From the NCBI RefSeq assembly GCF_012847295.1, contig NZ_JABBDY010000003.1, forward strand, positions 726,766 through 790,765: a stretch of 64,000 nt of DNA. The letters run 5' to 3'. The notes under the pieces are model-generated. The model was not told the DNA's origin and did not search any database. It saw nothing but the letters and a program-made list of their open reading frames with translations. A program made the position numbers and the translations under genes. Positions within the stretch are counted from its first letter, which is position 1; each line of letters opens with the position of its first letter. This document shows positions 29,137 through 36,478 of this stretch, piece by piece. The DNA comes from Microbacterium sp. MF43. Its GTDB lineage: Bacteria > Actinomycetota > Actinomycetes > Actinomycetales > Microbacteriaceae.

Positions 29137-30699
29137 TCAGAGTTCCGTCTGGTAGACCATGCCACCGAGTCGCTGGACGAGCGAGCCCGTAGCCACGCCG
29201 CCCGAACCCTTGATCCTGCACCCCAGCTGATCGAACGCCGGCGACCAGGACATCGACTTACACGTGTAGACCGCGCCGGAGTGACTGTGCGTCGAGGTGT
29301 CGTTCGTGTAGTACTGGCCGGCGAAGCTCGATGTGGCCGTACCGGTAATCCCGCAGGGCGTGTACATCATGAACCGGAGTTCCGTGTCGATGGCCCCGCC
29401 GATGTTGAAGGTGTCCTTCTGGTTGCCGTTTCCGCAGTCCGGAACAGGCTCGCCATTGGTGTAATTGCGGGTGAGATCTGAGTGGATGAACAGCACCTGC
29501 CGCTTGTTGCCATCGTCGTTCATGGTCCCGCTGACGTCGACCTGAACGCGCACACTCGGCTTCGCGATCATGACCACGTCACGTCGGACCGTGATGTTCG
29601 AGAGGGCGATGCCGACCGCGCCGTTGCAGCTCGTGAAGTCAAGGACAAGCGGCGACCCGGCCGTCGAGACCAGCGATGCGATGGTGGGGTTGGGATTGTT
29701 CCTGATGAGATTGCACACGTTGGTCGCCGAGTACGGTGTGCCCCACCCCGTGTTGTCGAGGTCGATCCACTTGGTCGCGGCTCTGAGCCACTGCAGGGTC
29801 GGGTCGAAGACGGGGTCCGTCGGGCTGTTCGGCGTCTGGGTACCGGTCACCGTCCAGTCCGTGCCGACAGTGATCGAGTCGCGGCTGGTCACGTTGCCGG
29901 TGACTTCGGCCGCGCTGCTTCCCTGATTGCTGAGCGTGACGGTGCCCTTGGCGCTGATCGAGCCATCGACGCGCGTGTTGCCGTTGGCCGTCAGGCTCAC
30001 GTAGCCATTCGTAGTGATGTCACCGTTGATCGTGACCGCCTGGCTGGTGTTTGTGACGTTGCCGTTGGACCAGACGTCGCCGTTGATCGTGCAGTTGTTG
30101 CTGAAACTGGTCGTGCCTTCGAGCACGTAGAGGTCACCAGTGATCGTGCCGCCGATGTTGCACGAGAACGGCCCATCCCGGAGCACGAGGTCGCCGGTGT
30201 AATGCGTCACGCCGGCGGTGTAGCCCCCGGAGAAGTAGGTGACCACGCCTCCCGGTTGCTGCGAGTAGGTCACCTGCCAGGGGTAGATCGAGTCGATCGT
30301 CGTCGTCGAACCATCCGGGCCAGTACCCGTTGAACGGATGACGACATAGCGCGTCGTGGACGTCGGGCAGCCAACGCTGACACCGGTGCTCGTCGCGGAC
30401 GCGGGCTGATTGCCGTCCGTCACGTATACCGTGCTCGAGTACTGCGGATCCGTACCGCTGAAGCTCGTCGTCGAACAACCGGACGCGATGGAGGCCACGG
30501 CGACGTCGCGGCCGGATTCGGCGGCGACGAAGGCCTGCGTCTGACCTTTGTTCTGGGCATTGGCTCGCGTCGTGAACATGATCGAGGCGGCCACGACGCT
30601 CGCGACGATGAACCCGACGAGCATCACGATCACGACCGAGATCAGCGCGGCGCCTGTGTCATCCCGCCGTGCGGGCATAACTCGATTGATCACCAGCAT
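29137..30699 (-). CDS. Prepilin-like protein with large beta-helical passenger (PilX-type position)
   Basis: This 520-residue protein has a prepilin-like start: RRDDTG followed by AALISVVIVMLVGFIVASVV. The Glu at mature position 5 is replaced by Ser, as seen in some tip or minor pilins. The body is unusually long. It has beta-helix or bactofilin-like rungs (ITGDLYVLEGTTSF, CTINGDVWSNGNV, VTINGDITTNGYVSL, RVDGSISAKGTVTLS) and several Cys residues. The start at the ATG at 30699 has an upstream GGGGGTGA, and an internal ATG at 30678 lacks one. It overlaps the previous gene by 10 bp. A role as pilus-tip adhesin or priming subunit is inference. Confidence 0.75.
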   Translation of the reverse strand: MLVINRVMPARRDDTGAALISVVIVMLVGFIVASVVAASIMFTTRANAQNKGQTQAFVAAESGRDVAVASIASGCSTTSFSGTDPQYSSTVYVTDGNQPASATSTGVSVGCPTSTTRYVVIRSTGTGPDGSTTTIDSIYPWQVTYSQQPGGVVTYFSGGYTAGVTHYTGDLVLRDGPFSCNIGGTITGDLYVLEGTTSFSNNCTINGDVWSNGNVTNTSQAVTINGDITTNGYVSLTANGNTRVDGSISAKGTVTLSNQGSSAAEVTGNVTSRDSITVGTDWTVTGTQTPNSPTDPVFDPTLQWLRAATKWIDLDNTGWGTPYSATNVCNLIRNNPNPTIASLVSTAGSPLVLDFTSCNGAVGIALSNITVRRDVVMIAKPSVRVQVDVSGTMNDDGNKRQVLFIHSDLTRNYTNGEPVPDCGNGNQKDTFNIGGAIDTELRFMMYTPCGITGTATSSFAGQYYTNDTSTHSHSGAVYTCKSMSWSPAFDQLGCRIKGSGGVATGSLVQRLGGMVYQTEL

Positions 30700-31214
30700 G
30701 GCGCCGTCACCCCCGTCGGCGTCGATCTGGTCGACGCTTCCCCCGAGATCCGTACGGGAGCGGCTTCCGTCGTGATCTCGAATGTGTAGAAGACCTGCTG
30801 GCCGCTCGTGGCGAAGAACGGGGTGGATCCATCCTGCGCGACGCCATCCTCCCAGTCCGTCCAGTCGCTGGCCAGTGCGGGCAGCGCCGTGGACTCTAGG
30901 GCCAATCTCGCCTGGCCGGCCGTCAGTTGGAAGGCCTGACAGGCAAGGCTCCCAGGGAGCGATGTTCGCACGCGCAATTGCGTACCTGTTGCGTCGACCT
31001 CGAAGGCGAGGGCGTTGCGGACAGCGCGCTCGATAGCCCTACCCATCACCTGTCCCCTGTTCGTGGCCTGACTGACGCTCGTCACGTCTCTTTGCGTATT
31101 GATCGAGTTGGTGAGGATCATCGTTGTGGCGATGAGGATGATGCCGACGAGCAGCACGTAGATGATCAGTTCGACCAGCGTCACACCGGCCTCGGAGTCT
31201 TCAGCGGCGTTCAT
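30690..31214 (-). CDS. Minor prepilin (PilW-like)
   Basis: This 174-residue minor pilin has the type III cleavage signal EDSEAG followed by VTLVELIIYVLLVGIILIAT, with cleavage after Gly10 and Glu at mature position 5. The globular part includes RAIERAVRNALAFEV, the PilW-like region between helix and sheet. The ATG at 31214 is chosen because it leaves a short leader and overlaps the preceding stop (ATGA). A longer upstream frame exists but would bury the leader. It probably joins the tip complex that primes pilus assembly. Confidence 0.85.
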   Translation of the reverse strand: MNAAEDSEAGVTLVELIIYVLLVGIILIATTMILTNSINTQRDVTSVSQATNRGQVMGRAIERAVRNALAFEVDATGTQLRVRTSLPGSLACQAFQLTAGQARLALESTALPALASDWTDWEDGVAQDGSTPFFATSGQQVFYTFEITTEAAPVRISGEASTRSTPTGVTAPCW

Positions 31215-31588
31215 GGGACGTACACGATCGCCGTCGTGGTAGCGAGAGTGTCTCCGGAGGAGTCGACCGCGGTCAGATGCAGTCTGACCGTCTTCGATGT
31301 AGCCGGACAGGTGCCCACCGTGCCCGACGTGGTGATGGAGCCACCGGACCCGTCTTCGACCGTCTTGGACAAAGCCACTGCGGAGAGTCCGGCGCATGTC
31401 GGCGAGAGTCGGGCTTCCTCGACCAGCGCGTTGAGCTCGCGAGTCGCGGTAGCTACGGCGGACTGTTCCGAAGAGAGCCGGATCCCCTGAAACAGGGCCG
31501 GCATGAGCGCGACGGCGACTATGGCCAGCAGGAACATCGCGATAACCACCTCGACGATGCTGAAGCCATCATCGTCAGTCATCTTCAT
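31211..31588 (-). CDS. Minor prepilin (PilV-like)
   Basis: This 125-residue minor pilin has a very short leader MKMTDDDG followed by FSIVEVVIAMFLLAIVAVAL (cleavage after Gly8, mature Glu5 present). A QSAVATATRELNALVEEARL helix and a small beta domain with two Cys follow. Of three nearby ATGs, the one at 31588 lies six bases after GGCGGAG, the best spacing. Its stop overlaps the start of the next minor pilin gene. Confidence 0.85.
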   Translation of the reverse strand: MKMTDDDGFSIVEVVIAMFLLAIVAVALMPALFQGIRLSSEQSAVATATRELNALVEEARLSPTCAGLSAVALSKTVEDGSGGSITTSGTVGTCPATSKTVRLHLTAVDSSGDTLATTTAIVYVP

Positions 31589-31659
31589 GGTCATCTCCGC
31601 CCTGATGCCGTCTGCGGGGACCAACCGATGGCTGGCCCCCGCAGCGGGTCGATCTCGTG

Positions 31660-32058
31660 CTAGCAGGCGGGACCCGCAGTGGCCACAACCGTTGCGCCAC
31701 CGCCGCTGCTCGTAACGCACACGGTGTCGATGTCGCCGGCCGACCCTGCGACCGTGAAGGTCAGAGCAGGCGAGAAGTCGTCGGTGATGTTGCTCAGGTC
31801 GACAGCGCCCGGAGCGAGAGCGGGGTCCTGGGCCATCGCCGCGGTGATCTGCGTCGCGGCGTTCGACGTGGCAGCCGCGACCGAGTTGTTGCGGGCGTCC
31901 TGCTGGATGTTGAGGAAGATCGGAATCGCGATCGCGGCGAGGATGCCGAGGATGACGACCACGATGATGAGCTCGATCAGCGAGAAGCCGCCGTCCTCAC
32001 CGCGCTCTTCGCGCTGCTTCTTCAGCGCGTCCATGTAGTTCTTGATGAATGCACGCAT
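31660..32058 (-). CDS. pilA: Major type IV pilin PilA
   Basis: This 132-residue major pilin is probably the bulk subunit. The 24-residue leader (KKQREERGEDGG) is charged. Cleavage after Gly24 gives FSLIELIIVVVILGILAAIA with mature Glu5 intact. The assembly helix continues IPIFLNIQQDARNNSVAAAT. The short globular part ends in a disulphide-capable pair of Cys (DTVC near the end and the terminal Cys). The ATG at 32058 follows GGGAGA by about seven bases. It is first in the pilus run and is preceded by a structured leader of about 150 bases. A 71-bp gap separates it from the minor pilin, so higher expression of pilA alone is possible. Confidence 0.93.
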   Translation of the reverse strand: MRAFIKNYMDALKKQREERGEDGGFSLIELIIVVVILGILAAIAIPIFLNIQQDARNNSVAAATSNAATQITAAMAQDPALAPGAVDLSNITDDFSPALTFTVAGSAGDIDTVCVTSSGGGATVVATAGPAC

Positions 32059-32137
32059 GTGCGTTTCTCCCTGTGCTGGTTGGTATTGAGACAGCACTGA
32101 TGAAGCCACAGACGCGTGACAAACGAACACAAACCCC

Positions 32138-32180
32138 AAAAATGCGTTCCCCAGCTTCATCAGAGCTGGGGTGAGACGCA
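32138..32180 (-). terminator. Terminator-like hairpin inside the pilA 5' leader (candidate attenuator)
   Basis: Read on the minus strand, the outer stem TGCGT/ACGCA (32176-32180 with 32143-32147) and inner stem CCCCAGCT/AGCTGGGG (32164-32171 with 32149-32156) close a 7-base loop. A run of five T (32142-32138) follows. The only minus-strand gene this could interrupt is pilA, 80 bases downstream. The same TGCGT arm can instead pair with ACGCA at 32188-32192 upstream, which gives a competing stem. Confidence 0.6.
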
Positions 32181-32210
32181 CGCTGTTTGCGTGAATCCCC
32201 TCCCACCAAC

Positions 32211-32240
32211 GAGCATGAGATTTCTCTCATCCCCTGTCAA
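32211..32240 (-). promoter_or_regulatory. Candidate pilA promoter with palindrome in the spacer
   Basis: A consensus -35 TTGACA lies at 32240-32235 on the minus strand. A weak -10 (CATGCT) sits 17 bases further. The spacer contains the inverted repeat ATGAGA-N4-TCTCAT (32215-32230), an operator-like palindrome. It would place the start of transcription upstream of the hairpin in the leader. The weak -10 makes the call tentative. Confidence 0.35.
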
Positions 32241-32347
32241 CGCATGCTACCCCAGCGTTCTCTCAGGAACACCTCAAGAATCGGTAACGCCCACAGGGCG
32301 CCTCAGGATTAGCCACCACGAACTGATATATCGGTTCAATACCGGGC

Positions 32348-33238
32348 GTGTCGATTCACCTCGGCCACACTGACCCCGTGCTGATCTTCTACGTGGACGA
32401 GACGGGCAACTCCTCGATCGCCACGGTCCCAGACACGAATCCCCCCGAGCTCGCCCCGGGAACGGCCGAGTACTTCACTCTGGCCGGGGTCGGCATCCGG
32501 GACAGCTCGCGCAAACCGCTCGCCGAGTACATGCTGCGGCTCAAGGCCGAACACTTCGGCGCCGGGCCCGACGCGGACTGGCACGACACCGAGATCAAGG
32601 GCCGATACCTGCTCCATGTCGCAAAGGCGCTTCGGAACGGCAAGAAGCACGCCGCCCCAGGCGGCTGGTCAGCGCTCGCCGGCGCCGGCGCCATGGACGC
32701 GCTGCTTCGAGACCTCGCGCTCGCGTTTCTGACTTTCCGCCCTCTCATTCTCGCGAACGTCATCGACAAGCAGAAAATGGTCACCCGGGGAATTCGCACA
32801 AATCCCATTGGCATCGCCTACAGCTATCTGCAGCGCAACATCGCGCTCACGCTCGAGCACCAGCATTCCGGCGAGGCCGCCGTTATCGTCGCGGATCAGC
32901 AGACCCAGCACGAAGCACTTTTCAAGAGCGGCGGCATCCACGAGATCCGCGAGGAATTCAGCCGCTATCTGACGCGCGTACCCAACTACAACCTCGTTCT
33001 CGATAAGCCGCTGTGGGTCGACACCGAACGCAGCATCTGGGACCGCGAGATCCTTCAGCTCGCCGATATCGTGTCGTTCCTCGTGACCAAGGTCATCCAC
33101 GATGGCGAGCCGCCGGCAGAGCTCGCCACACTGTGGGAGGCGCTCCTCCCCCAGTTCGCGCTCCATCACAAGTCCGGCAAGGTGCTCGGGCGCGGGATCG
33201 CGATGTACCCGCCGCGGTCGAGCCGGCTGAGCTTCTGA
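32348..33238 (+). CDS. DUF3800 family protein
   Basis: This 296-residue protein has the DUF3800 signature: IFYVDETGN near the N-terminus (family YxDESG), then EYFTLAGVGI, and later WDREILQLADIVSFLVTKV (the conserved LQxAD region). The spaced acidic residues suggest an RNase H-like or nuclease-like fold, but no activity is established for most members. Members are sometimes found near defence or mobile genes. The start could be the GTG at 32348 or the GTG at 32378. Neither has a clear ribosome site, so a leaderless transcript is possible. It is divergent from pilA. Confidence 0.75.
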   Translation: MSIHLGHTDPVLIFYVDETGNSSIATVPDTNPPELAPGTAEYFTLAGVGIRDSSRKPLAEYMLRLKAEHFGAGPDADWHDTEIKGRYLLHVAKALRNGKKHAAPGGWSALAGAGAMDALLRDLALAFLTFRPLILANVIDKQKMVTRGIRTNPIGIAYSYLQRNIALTLEHQHSGEAAVIVADQQTQHEALFKSGGIHEIREEFSRYLTRVPNYNLVLDKPLWVDTERSIWDREILQLADIVSFLVTKVIHDGEPPAELATLWEALLPQFALHHKSGKVLGRGIAMYPPRSSRLSF

Positions 33239-33269
33239 CGACGCAGGCTCGCCTCCGCGCGACCGAACG

Positions 33270-35192
33270 TCACACCGCGGCGGGCAGCGAGACCTGTCCT
33301 TTCCAGGTCGCGCCGGCGCTCGTGACCGACAGCGCCGCCCCGTCGGCGGTAGCCTCCGGTACCTCGACCGTCGCGTACCCGTCGGTCCACAGGACGTCGT
33401 AAGCAGTCGTTCCGACAGTGACGCGCACGAGCGCATCGGCCTTCGTCCTGTCGAGGAGCTTGATTCGGATTCTCGCTGTCCCGTCGGTAACCTCGACCGG
33501 CTCCAGCCGCGCCCGCAGCACCGGCGAATAGACGCGGAGCCCGAACGCCGGAGTCTCGATGTCGGAGGCGGTCACGACGACCACGTCCACGGACCGTTCC
33601 GTGTGACCGTCGCCGGACAGATCCGGCACCTCAGCCGTCAACGAGCGCCGCAGCACGGCGATCTGCCGATCGGTGAGGTCGCCCTCCGGGAGCACCGGTG
33701 CGACGACGACCGCACCGAACTTCACGCGGAGCTGCGTCAGCGCTTCGGCGGCCTCAGCTCCGGCCGGAACGAAGTTGCGGCCGGAGATGATCACGCGGTG
33801 GCCCGTAGTCGCGACGGAAAGGCCTCCTGCGGGGACGATCGAGGTGATCACCGGCGCATTGCGCTTGATCGCCTTGCCCGCGACATACCCGAGCGCCGCC
33901 CCGCTGGTGAGCACGATCAACTGGTCGGGGATGTCGGGGAGCGCCCGATGGTCGGCGATCATCGCGCCGAAGAAGAACACCAGCGCCACGGCGTTGAAGA
34001 GAAGGTACTGAGTGTCGACGAGATCGGTTCGCCCCGAGTCCGTCGAGTACAGGTCGGTCACCGTGGTCTCGGATGCCGTCACCTTTTGAAGCTCGCCGGC
34101 GGCGACCTTCGACTGGTCGATCTGCATCGCGATGAGGAGCGCGGCGTACGGTCCACCGAGGAGCAGCAGATAGTCGGGGTTGACGCTGATGAGCGAGTCC
34201 CCTCCGAGGTCGAGAGCGGGCCCTCCGATCGCTGCAAGCAGCACGAAGAAGAGGAACGCCCACACGACCACCACCGTCCAGACCCACGCCTGGAAGTACG
34301 AGGTCGAGAATCGACCGTCCTGGCCGATGAGCATCCCGGTGAGTCGACCGCTCTCCCGCTTCGCGAAGGACAAAACGGCGAGGACGATCCAGAGAATCAA
34401 CGCCGCGATTGCGGCGAGGAGGAGGGCATGTTTGGGCTCCTTCAGCCGACCGAGAACGTCGGCCGGCGTGCCGAAGATGGCCCAGATCCCCTCCCGCACC
34501 TCACCCAGGCCGACGAGGCCCACCGCCATGACGACGACGATGACCGCGAGGAAGCCCCAGAGTGTGATGCGTCCGAGTCGTCGGAGATGCTGCTCGTTCG
34601 CGATCCGCGCTGCGTGAGCGAGCTCCGCCGCCTTCTCGGCCCGCAGCCGTTCGGCCTCCTCTGCGGCTGCGAGCTTCGCCGCCCGTTCCGCGTCGATCTC
34701 CTCGAGTCGCTCCTCCTCCGTACCCTGGTCACCGGGCGCTGGCTCCGTTTCGCCGCCCGGCCCGTCGGCGGGCGGTACCGGCGCGGGGACCGGGGCGTCC
34801 GGCGGCGGCGGAGCGTCCGCAGGCACCTCGCCCCCGGGAGCAGGCACCTCACCCTCGGGAGCAGGCACCTCACCCTCGGGAGCAGGCACCTCACCCTCGG
34901 GAGCAGGCACCTCACCCTCGGGAGCAGGCACCTCACCCTCGGGCGGAGGGACTTCCGCGGGACCCGGAGCACCCGGCAACGGAGCGTCCGCAGGCACGGG
35001 AGCCTCCGCGGGGACGGGCACGTCGGGCGGGATCTGAGGAGCCGGATCCACCCGTCGGCGGTGGTCCGGCACGCGGCGTCGACGCTTCGCCGGATCCACG
35101 ACGACCCGTGAATCCTGCGCCTCGGCGGCGGCGCGCCGCGCGGCCTCTGCCGCTTCCCTCAGCTCTCTGCGCAGACGATCGATGTCGGACAT
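33270..35192 (-). CDS. Polytopic membrane protein with Pro/Glu repeats and TIG-like C-terminal domain
   Basis: This 640-residue protein has no family I can name. The start ATG at 35192 gives MSDIDRLRRELREAAEAARR, a coiled coil. A Pro-rich region includes five to six PAPEGEV repeats (about residues 80-120). A second charged coiled coil (EEERLEEIDAERAAKLAAAE) precedes five predicted transmembrane helices between about 210 and 430. The last third is soluble and beta-rich and begins with APVITSIVPAGGLSVATTGH and VIISGRNF, like an IPT/TIG domain. It is convergent with the DUF3800 gene, with 31 bp between the stops. The function is unknown. Confidence 0.7.
   Translation of the reverse strand: MSDIDRLRRELREAAEAARRAAAEAQDSRVVVDPAKRRRRVPDHRRRVDPAPQIPPDVPVPAEAPVPADAPLPGAPGPAEVPPPEGEVPAPEGEVPAPEGEVPAPEGEVPAPEGEVPAPGGEVPADAPPPPDAPVPAPVPPADGPGGETEPAPGDQGTEEERLEEIDAERAAKLAAAEEAERLRAEKAAELAHAARIANEQHLRRLGRITLWGFLAVIVVVMAVGLVGLGEVREGIWAIFGTPADVLGRLKEPKHALLLAAIAALILWIVLAVLSFAKRESGRLTGMLIGQDGRFSTSYFQAWVWTVVVVWAFLFFVLLAAIGGPALDLGGDSLISVNPDYLLLLGGPYAALLIAMQIDQSKVAAGELQKVTASETTVTDLYSTDSGRTDLVDTQYLLFNAVALVFFFGAMIADHRALPDIPDQLIVLTSGAALGYVAGKAIKRNAPVITSIVPAGGLSVATTGHRVIISGRNFVPAGAEAAEALTQLRVKFGAVVVAPVLPEGDLTDRQIAVLRRSLTAEVPDLSGDGHTERSVDVVVVTASDIETPAFGLRVYSPVLRARLEPVEVTDGTARIRIKLLDRTKADALVRVTVGTTAYDVLWTDGYATVEVPEATADGAALSVTSAGATWKGQVSLPAAV
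34835..34945 (-). repeat. In-frame 21-bp tandem repeats (PAPEGEV)
   Basis: GCAGGCACCTC recurs at 34840, 34861, 34882, 34903 and 34924 with exact 21-base spacing, and a diverged copy lies near 34820. Each unit encodes seven residues of the Pro/Glu spacer in the membrane protein. Near-identity between units points to recent slippage or recombination, so copy number may vary between strains. Confidence 0.9.
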
Positions 35193-35275
35193 GCCGGTAG
35201 CCCCCGTCCGGTCCCCATGTGGGCGACATGATCCTCCGATCGACGCGCTCGCCGCAAGGGCTGCCCGCGGCGGGT

Positions 35276-35575
35276 CTACCCGTCGAGCACGTCGAGCCGT
35301 ACGACGACCGTCCCGCCCTCGACCAGGCCCTCGGCATCCCGCACCGCCTTCTTCAGCGGCAGCACATACGTGCCCTCGCTCGATGACGGGAAGATCGACG
35401 TCGCCCACTCCGAGCCGCCGACCGTGGCGCGCACGCGCACGGAGCCGAAGCCGCGGTAGGGGCGCGGGATCTCGCGGATGTCGTCGCTGAGCTCGGGCGG
35501 CACCGACGTGAAGTACCACGACGCGTCGTCGCGGGCATCCCACCGGAAGATGTCGCCCTCGAACTCGATGATCAT
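35276..35575 (-). CDS. DUF1905 domain protein
   Basis: This 99-residue single-domain protein matches DUF1905 by pattern: F-GDIF, SWYFTSVPPELSDDI, GFGSVRVRATVGGSEWATSI, GTYVLPLKKAVRDAEGLVEG and a final VVVRLDVLDG strand. In other bacteria the domain occurs alone or fused to a YdeI/OmpD-associated segment, which is missing here. The molecular function is unknown. The ATG at 35575 is the only sensible start. Confidence 0.8.
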   Translation of the reverse strand: MIIEFEGDIFRWDARDDASWYFTSVPPELSDDIREIPRPYRGFGSVRVRATVGGSEWATSIFPSSSEGTYVLPLKKAVRDAEGLVEGGTVVVRLDVLDG

Positions 35576-35584
35576 CCCGCCACG

Positions 35585-36001
35585 CTAACGAACACCGCCG
35601 ACCTCGCGCCCGCGCACGTACCGCGACACCACCGGAACCATTGCTCCGAGCGCGAGCAGCCCCAGCACCGGCAGCACGAGCTGCGGCAGGAACGTGCACG
35701 GGAACAGCAGCAGCACGACCACCGTCCCGTACGCCGGTGCGGCCACCACCACGATCCACTCCGGTGACCCCATCACGAACCACCCGACCCCCGCGATGAG
35801 CCCGAGCGCGATCGCACCGAGCGCCACCGCCAGCCCGTACGTCACCGAGCATCCGGCGCTCCCCAGGTGCGACGGCGCTACCGAGTAGATCCCCCACCCC
35901 AGCACGGCGAGCGCGGCGACCACCGCTGCGCACCATAGGAGGGCGAACAGCAGGCGCCGGGCAGCGGGATGCCCGTTATCCGAACGAAGCGACCCCGCCA
36001 T
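35585..36001 (-). CDS. Small integral membrane protein
   Basis: This 138-residue protein has four clear hydrophobic helices: LLFALLWCAAVVAALAVLGW, YGLAVALGAIALGLIAGVGW, WIVVVAAPAYGTVVVLLLFP and LVLPVLGLLALGAMVPVV. A short basic tail follows. I recognise no family. It overlaps the end of the upstream SRPBCC gene by 26 bp, so the two are probably co-translated. Confidence 0.65.
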   Translation of the reverse strand: MAGSLRSDNGHPAARRLLFALLWCAAVVAALAVLGWGIYSVAPSHLGSAGCSVTYGLAVALGAIALGLIAGVGWFVMGSPEWIVVVAAPAYGTVVVLLLFPCTFLPQLVLPVLGLLALGAMVPVVSRYVRGREVGGVR

Positions 36002-36401
36002 AGCGATCGACCAGCCGTTGCAGACAGTTCGACCAGCCCTCGATGTGGCTCTCGCGCTCCTCTGCCGAGAGGAAGCCGCTGTGCCGTACGGTCACGCGGG
36101 TCGAGGCATCCGCCGCCTCTTCGAGCGTCAGCTCGGCGTCGGTGGTGTGCTCTTCGCCCTCCCACCGCCACTCGAGCCGCAGGCGCGACGGCGGATCGAT
36201 CACGAGCACGCGCCCGTTCACGGCGAGCCCGGCCACGCCCGACCGGATCCGCCACGCTCCGAGCTCGACCGGCTCGACCACGGCCTTCGTCTCGAAGCGC
36301 GGTGGCCAGATCCAGTCGGCCAGGCGCGAGGCATCCGTCAGATCGCGCCATACGTCGTCGACGGATGCCGCCACCAGCGCACCCTCGGTCATCTCGAACA
36401 T
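35976..36401 (-). CDS. SRPBCC/AHSA1-like ligand-binding domain protein
   Basis: This 141-residue protein has the START/SRPBCC layout: MFEMTEGALVAASVDDVWRD (first strand and helix), LADWIWPPRFETKAV, VNGRVLVIDPPSRLRLEWRW, TDAELTLEEA, and a closing long helix AEERESHIEGWSNCLQRLVD. The latter is typical of the AHSA1 branch, whose members include Hsp90 co-chaperones and polyketide cyclase-like binders. The ligand is unknown. The ATG at 36401 is used, and an internal ATG at 36392 is also possible. Confidence 0.78.
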   Translation of the reverse strand: MFEMTEGALVAASVDDVWRDLTDASRLADWIWPPRFETKAVVEPVELGAWRIRSGVAGLAVNGRVLVIDPPSRLRLEWRWEGEEHTTDAELTLEEAADASTRVTVRHSGFLSAEERESHIEGWSNCLQRLVDRYGGVASFG

Positions 36402-36478
36402 GCCCGCCACGGTAGCGCAGGCGACAGACGCGCGTCCTCCCCTTGCGCGTTCGCGCATCCGATGTCGCGTGCGGAGCG

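Noticed and set aside
32059-32340. A c-di-GMP (GEMM) riboswitch upstream of pilA
   Set aside because: The consensus GEMM core could not be found. Only hairpins and ACGCA repeats are seen, so an unnamed attenuator is the safer call.
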